The position numbers and the translations under genes are program-made. A stretch of 64,000 bases of DNA from Chlorops oryzae (Eukaryota; Arthropoda; Insecta; Diptera; Chloropidae), in assembly GCA_020466095.1 (NCBI GenBank), contig CM035806.1:13703724-13767723 (forward strand). Direction: 5' to 3'. Below the pieces are notes generated by a model, which had not been told where the DNA came from, searched no databases, and worked only from the letters and a program-made list of their open reading frames with translations. Below, piece after piece: positions 57,896-64,000 of this stretch; position 1 is the first letter of the stretch, and each line of letters begins with the position of its first letter.

Positions 57896-60356
57896 TATGT
57901 ATTTATTTACAAATTTTATACTAAAATTTTTTCAAAAATTTCTTCTTTTCTCTCCGTTAGATTGTGTTACAATATTCCTGGACATTTCTCTCTGTTGGTT
58001 TCATAGGTACGAGATATATAGGGCAATGGCAATGTCTACTGAGTTTGTGTTTTATTCGTGGCCCCCATAGTTGACCCGGTTTTTTAAATTCTTTTGGATA
58101 GTCGAATTTTATTAAAAAAAAAAAAAAACTGCGAATATTTTAACCCGTTTTTGACCGCTGGTATTTAAGTTTTATTTTTATTTTTAAGACCAGTTCATAA
58201 AAAAAAAAAATTCGTCTCTCTTTCTGTGCAAGGTATCTTGGCCATGCGAGATGTCAAAATAAAGCTTGATTTATTGGCTTTTAAAATAAATTATAACTTT
58301 TATCGTTGGAACGTTCACGCCATGAAGAATAAATAATTCGTGTCAAAAGTTGAAATTTTGAAGAAAAAAATTATCACCTGGAAATATATTGTATCATATA
58401 TAACATACAATATATCGCATAGCTGCACCTCCCAGCCACCCAAAAAATCGGGATTTTTTTTTTTTTTTTGTGAAAGCCCAAGATCATGTAATTATATCGT
58501 TGCAACAGAATCCTTTGACAGATTTCAAACATCCCCCAAAAAAATAAATAAGTCTCAAAAAGGTTGAAAGACCTACATCTTCAATTTCCATTATTTGTTA
58601 AGAGTGACACAAATAAAATTTTTGGAAACGAAAGTAGAAGTTTTGATAGCAAACAAAAAGCTTTGAGTTGTGCCACTTTTGGAACTGTGAGACCTACATA
58701 TGTCGCCCAAAATTTCCACGCGGTAATTTAAAATGATCGAAAGCTCGTTTTTGAGTTTGAATGTTTTTAATTTATTTTTTTTTTTAATTTTTTTTGCAGT
58801 GCCTTTTATGCCTGGGGTCCAATAGAGCGCAGGAATTCGTGAAAAAATTCAACGCAAGCCATTATATGCAACCATTTACGATCAAAAGCGCAGTTGATTG
58901 AAACTGGTTTCATATGTATGTATTTGTTGGATATTTGCAGGAATTCCTGCACAGCCGGCATTAGGTAATCTTCAAATGATTGCTTTCAAGTAGCACTTCA
59001 GATTCTTATAATTGTCTTCACTGTCCGACCATCATCGCTTAAAATTCAATCAAATTCAAATTCGACATTAAATTTGAAATTCTAAAAATAAATTCAATAA
59101 AGATTTTAAAGCTTTTGACAGTCTTCGAGCGTGACTTTTAGGCCGTTTTCAGAGAGCTGTCGCACAAACACAAACAACAAAACGAAACAAAACGAAACGA
59201 AACAAAAAAGAGCGAAACATCTAATGCGTTTCATTACCCAAAAAATATAGAAACAAGTTTTTAATTTGCTGACCAGATGCTTGGCGAAGTTAAGCTTCTT
59301 TCAAAAAATATCAATATCCGTCTGTTAGTGAATGGAATAAGACTCAGTCAAGATTAATTTATCATGATCCGAACAAAGAACCTGTTTGTGTAAAACCTAA
59401 TGAGAATTTCATGCTGCGCATAAGATTCGAAGTCGTTCGTTTGGCATTTCGGATTGAATTTGAGCGCGCCGCCCCTAGCCGAGGTAACGTTGCGTTTGTT
59501 CATCTGAAAACTTTACTTTTCTCCGGGAAAATTTTCCTGCGACTTTGAAATAGATTCTCCCATTCTAAGGGAATACTTATAAAAAGAAAGAAGAAGAATC
59601 TTGAATATTTTTAAGCAAATGTCATCAAACTCTTTCTTTTATTTACCCTCACAAGATTTCCTTGTGGAAAGAAGGAAAGTTTCGTGGGAAAAATTCCCGG
59701 GGAACATTCATTTGTTACAGGGCTGTATTATTAGGTATTAGAGAAATAGATGTCCGTGGTTCTTCGGGTCCCGATAAGAACTATTGTGCCATATCTGAAG
59801 TGTTATCGGAGGACTCGCATCACTCTGGTTTTCCTTTAGGAAGGAATCTAATCAGTTTTATATCTACTTAATTCGTCTGCCTGTATGATCTCCTTTAGCA
59901 GCGTTCTCCCTCGCTCACAATGGAGATCTTAGCACTCTGCTATGGTGTCAATAGAGAGGTCTCTTCATCCTACAAATAGAATCGAAACACCTCGTTTTGT
60001 ATGGAAATTTCATGGAATAAATAAACTTAATTTCTTAGGGTAAAATTCTCGATGATCTATTAATTTTTGTGATCTTTCAAAAGTACTTCCTAATAATGGT
60101 TAGAGAAATTATCGATGAAAATATTGTTGCAAGAAATTGAATAAACAATGAGCTTCATGGGGGTCTTGTTTTTATCCGGTATCCACTCCATTAGAGAGCA
60201 ATTTGGAGATTCCTTTTCGCGAGAAAAATAAGGTCATCATACTTCAAGCATAGGATGACTTCTCGGTGTAATGCGCTTGGGCCTAACATGAAGCAAGGAC
60301 CTGGTGGTTGAACCATCCGCAATCAAATCGAAAGGGCTTTCGTGGTTCTCTGTTCA
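57896..60356. other. Non-coding spacer
   Basis: A/T runs at 58112-58127, 58200-58210, 58456-58469 and 58772-58797 and a CAAAACGAAAC-type stretch at 59171-59207. A possible tRNA-like segment is listed separately. No gene supported. Confidence 0.35.
60258..60325 (+). repeat. Weak tRNA-like segment
   Basis: CTCGGTGTAATGCGCTTGGG resembles an A box and GTGGTTGAACCATCC resembles a B box with one inserted base and a mismatch, at tRNA-like spacing. It may be the head of a degraded SINE. No A-rich tail is obvious. Confidence 0.3.
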
Positions 60357-60571
60357 TACAGTGTACTATCTCCTGGCGGGCACTCCTCTTAAGCGGACAC
60401 CCTTCTTAAACGGACACCCCTCTTAAGCGGACACCCCTCTTAAACGGAGCCTTTTTGGGAATGCTTTAGTGCTCCTACTTCTCAAATAGTTTTCTCTTAA
60501 GCGGACACTCCTGTAATGCGGACATATTTTTCGGTCCCGTAGGTGTCCGCTTAGGAGAGAGTACATTGCTC
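60357..60571. mobile_element. CTTAAGCGG-family MITE with internal tandem duplication
   Basis: Starts TACAGTGTACTATCTCC and ends with a drifted TTAGGAGAGAGTACATTG. The right half, read on the minus strand, carries the ACCGAAAAATATG and AACTATTTGAGAAG blocks of the 57729 copy. The CTCTTAAGCGGACACCC block is repeated in tandem four times in the left arm (60386-60440). It directly adjoins the hAT-like element at 60580. Confidence 0.65.
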
Positions 60572-60579
60572 ATATAGAT

Positions 60580-60772
60580 CAGACCTGCACACAGTCGGCA
60601 GAGCTACACATACAAGCAAACAAAAAGCTTTGTTATTTTTGTGTATGGATTGGTGAACATTCCGAATTCCGAAAGACTGAAATCGCCACACGCGTCGCTG
60701 CTCAACGAAAGCTTTCATTCACACGCTATACGTGTAAGAGCTTTTACCGCGGGTAAAAGCTGTGCAGGTCTG
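60580..60772. mobile_element. hAT-like MITE, 193 bp
   Basis: Perfect 12-base inverted ends CAGACCTGCACA and TGTGCAGGTCTG, with a perfect 8-bp duplication ATATAGAT on both sides (60572-60579 and 60773-60780). Near the right end AGCTTTTACCGCGGGTAAAAGCT is a perfect palindrome. No coding sequence. The intact duplication implies a relatively recent insertion. Confidence 0.85.
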
Positions 60773-60780
60773 ATATAGAT

Positions 60781-63122
60781 ATACCTGATCGAGAACTGGG
60801 TCTGTTGCTTTCGATAATTTTCTCCAATTTTTTTTATTATTTTTTAAATTATTTTATTTATTTTTTTTCCTAAAATTTTTATCTCTTTTGGGCTTATGGC
60901 TTACAATGAAAAGATTGACTGCCCGGTGCATTTTTCGTAGTACGAGTATAAGACTAACTATAACACCCTTGTACATTTCACGTTCGGATGTGTTTTTGGT
61001 CACAACTAAATGCGTAAAATCGAATGATGTTAACGAGACTCAAAACCGAAAAATGTTCCGCCAATCGAATTTGAATCTCAATTATAATTTTTTCTTTTTT
61101 TTCGAACGAAATTACTCTCAGCAATCATAAATGGAAAAAAAAATTTTCCCCCCATTTAACACAAACTTTTATGAATATAATATAAACTCTCGATTCTAAG
61201 AAACATCAATTTCCATGTCGATGCATTCCGTTCCACCGGCTCTGATCGGCCCGGCTCGGATCGGTTCGGTTCGGTTCGGCACATGCCAAATGACGTTTGC
61301 GATTAGTTAAAGGAGGTGTGCTTCCTGTCAAATGCATTTCAATTTAAATTTATTTTCGTTTGGGTGTTTTTTTTTGTGTGTTTTGTTTGTTTGTTTTCTG
61401 TTTCGTGTTTCTCGTTTTACTATCTTCTCGTGAATGCTCGGTGTTCCTCCCCCTCGTGTGAGATCTATTGCTGATTGCAATGACACTCGAATTGACAGTT
61501 CTCGTTGGGCTTGCTGGAACAAAAACCACATGGAAAAGGAGCCTGAACTCAAGGGAAACGCAAACACACATACATATGTACAAACATAAATGTTCATACG
61601 TATATAGAATATTTGTATTTTTGACTGCCTCTGCACGGTCGGGTGCATTCGCGTCTAGTGGTTTCAAAAAGTGCACACACACACCTCCGCCCGGTATTCA
61701 TATTTCAATGAATGCGAAAATGAAAACAAAAAATTAAAATAAAAAAATAAAAAATAGATAAATGGAAATAAATGTATTTATAAATATTTGAAAGGAAGCA
61801 GAAACACAAAAAAAAAAAAACCCCCCCGAACAGAATTACTGCCAACTCGGTTAAAACGCTTTGATCTCTTGACGCTTTGACGTCGCTAGCGGAATAGTCC
61901 ATATGATATTCATTGGGGATTTTTCTTTTGAATTGCATTTCATTTTCAATGAACTCCCTTCATTTTTTTTTTTTTTTTGTCACTCACTTTTTGCCTTTTA
62001 CGTTTTTTCCCACTTTTTAATTTTTTTATATTTTTTTTTATATTTTTTTATATTTTTTAATTTTTTAATTTTTTGTTTTAAAAAAATTTGTTTAAGCTGA
62101 AATGGTGATACCTTTTATCTTATGCTGATCTCTTTAATGTTAGACATATTTTTGAAAATAATCATCTGTCAATCCAAACAGACAGGGACAGAGGGAGAAA
62201 ACGACAATGAGAGCGATAGCGACAGAAGCAGGTCCAATGCAGTAACGAAGAGGTCAATTTACCAAAAAAGGAGTCCTCTGAGATTACTCCAAATATGACT
62301 AGTCGAAATTTTTAGTATGCATGGAATGAGAATTGACATTGGGAATTGTGATAAAATTTATAAAGAAAAAAAAAAAGACTAAAGATAGTCAATTACCCTG
62401 CAAGCCATGCCTACCCGAAACACTAATACAGTTGTAAAAAATTTTATAAACACTAAAACCAATAAAATAAAAAGTTTAGGGTATGATATGAGTGAGAGCG
62501 AGTAGGATAAAAGCCTTTGTTAAATTACGTATGCGTAAAAGAGACGGCTGATGTAAGCGGCTTTGTGTTATGCAAAAGTGAAGTATTTTCATGCTATAAT
62601 ACCGACTACTTGTTAAGAATTTTTTTTGGACTAGATGAAGCATCACTATGGAATAAAAATTGTTAAGTCGAAAGAATTTTTTTTTTGACTTGCAGCTCTT
62701 TAAAGAATTTTATCTTTTTTCACAGCATTACTTAATTTTGATGCTAGCCCTAAAATATTCTACCGGTAGGCTTGCCAAAAAGTGATATCTCTTTTCAAAG
62801 GAATGCCTAAGGGGTTTTTCCGTGAGGCTTTCCATACACCTACCTAAAAGGCTGCCTGATAATACTACTGATATATACGTGATGTCTAACGAATTTTGTT
62901 GTTAATAGTATTGGGTATTTCACTCGTGAAACAGTCAGTATGCCTACCATGAAAAAGCAAGACAACTGTATGTCAAAACATATGCGAGTGTTCATGTGAA
63001 AGAAAAGGATAAATTCTTACACGTACATTTGTTTCAAATAGTTTTTTCACACTGCCCTTAAGGAGCTAATAGAATCTTTTTCATATTGACTACCAAAAAG
63101 TATAGTAGTGTGTTTGCAGGGT
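60781..63122. other. Non-coding spacer
   Basis: An inverted fragment of the fly-type repeat (AACTATAACACCCTTGT) lies at 60956-60972, a GGTTCGGTTCGG stretch at 61262-61279, and T-rich tracts at 61961-61978 and 62011-62090. No supported gene. Confidence 0.4.
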
Positions 63123-63864
63123 AAGGGGGTTGTCTTATTGGGTAAAAAAAATTGTTGCCATTTTTTTCTTGCATTTTTTTTTATAGCTTAGATATTTGAG
63201 AATTTCCCGATTATCCGAAATAGTTTAGAGGATATAGCATTCTTTGTCGAGCAAGATTTGCGCTAAAACGAGTAATTTTTGGCGTTGCTTCCAACTGTAA
63301 ACGCATTTATCTCGAAACCATTTTTTTTTTGAACTGGCTGCCACGATTTCTCCAGTTCAACTGGACCGATTTTAATGAAACGAAGTGGAATCAGAGCAGA
63401 ATTGTCACCATTATGGCGTGAACCTCAATCATAATTTTCAAAAATTTTTTACTATTTTTTTACACTGAACAACAAAAAAATATACCCGAAATCGATGGGT
63501 CATTTTTCAATGGCCGCCATTTTGTCAAAAAAAAAATCCCAAAATTATGTTGGAGGTTCACGCCATAATGAATAGATGTCATTATACTGATTATAACTCT
63601 GTTTTTCTTTTCCATTTCGGACAACTTGGAAACCACCTGAATGGTGTCAGCCAGCACTACACTTTTTTTTGAGCATCCATCCTTTGACGGCCGAGAACAT
63701 TTTGAACTACCCTCACATAAAAAAACAATGTGCTTCTTTATTAACTTTCATTCATTCCTAACACAATGAAGATAGCTTAATTGAAAAAGCTCCTTTCGTT
63801 TTCTGTCAGGATTTTTTTTTTAAAAAAGGTCTAAAAACAGCCTCGTCAATGAGACAACCCCCTT
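63123..63864. mobile_element. Inverted-repeat element with AAGGGGGTTGTC ends and a central hairpin
   Basis: The left end AAGGGGGTTGTCTTATTG and minus-strand right end AAGGGGGTTGTCTCATTG differ at one base. A second inverted pair lies inside: CATTATGGCGTGAACCTC..ATAATTTT (about 63409-63439) and its complement at about 63540-63571, around a loop of about 100 bases. No target duplication was recognised and no transposase frame is present. Confidence 0.6.
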
Positions 63865-64000
63865 GAGGCAACATTGGGGTTAGCGCAATAGACCCATCAT
63901 ATGTCATTTCCCAATTACAATAATAATAATAACATAAGAATTGGAAAGACCTTGAATAGCAACAAGTGGTCTAGAAGAAGTGAAGTTAAAATATTAGGCC
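63865..64000. other. Non-coding window edge
   Basis: Short AT-rich stretch with an AATAAT triplet tract near 63918-63932. Nothing else is seen before the window ends. Confidence 0.4.

Overview
This is a stretch of eukaryotic nuclear DNA. It is AT-rich and full of homopolymer runs, microsatellites and short inverted-repeat transposons. It has no densely packed reading frames, ribosome-binding sites or operons. It most resembles a large intron or intergenic region of an insect, and a fly (Diptera) is my best guess. The guess rests on two copies of an interspersed repeat ending in a 'gacggacggacatggctaaa' block (36.1 and 37.8-38.3 kb) that I associate with schizophoran flies, long CATA and GA/CT microsatellites, and an 82-bp intron-like segment. 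This is inference from base patterns, not a database match.

I cannot support any complete protein-coding gene. The longest open frames lie inside CT/GA, CATA or TATCTT microsatellites and are artefacts of simple sequence. The best candidate for host coding sequence is a 5' exon near 55.3-55.83 kb, with a possible 3' splice site, a short reading frame beginning MLAKIRRRLAS and a strong GTAAGT donor. Weaker exon candidates lie at 42.75-42.99 kb, just before a GTGAGT donor, around an 82-bp intron-like segment at 43.39-43.47 kb, and as a GC-richer possible untranslated exon at 25.5-26.2 kb. All three point along the + strand and could be alternative 5' exons of one large gene, but that link is untested.

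Most of what can be annotated is mobile DNA. Families visible from paired ends and target duplications are: TTAA-flanked elements with CCCTYT ends (8.2, 22.1, 34.9, 40.4, 48.3 kb); hAT-like elements with 8-bp duplications (33.1, 48.3, 57.2, 60.6 kb); TA-flanked Tc1/mariner/pogo-like elements (7.7, 11.5, 14.3, 28.8, 32.1, 32.4, 38.8, 57.7, 60.4 kb); a TTA-flanked element with two poly-G tracts (10.3 kb); a family with CCCAGC ends and long inverted arms (2.2, 23.9, 28.2, 38.4, 52.4 kb), three members of which carry a tRNA-like Pol III promoter inside; and decayed coding remnants of a hAT transposase (22.7-23.1 kb) and a non-LTR retrotransposon (33.9-34.2 kb).

Six very large simple-sequence blocks punctuate the window: TATCTT at 5.9-6.5 kb, CTCTCTCCTT at 16.6-17.6 kb, CT-rich at 20.2-21.1 kb, GA at 22.3-22.6 kb, GAGAGAGAAA at 44.6-45.6 kb and GAGAGAGAGT at 50.7-51.4 kb. 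Three of them share an exact 10-bp period. A 16-bp-period array of ATCGAT motifs at 40.2-40.8 kb, split by a TTAA element, is the most regulatory-looking non-coding structure.
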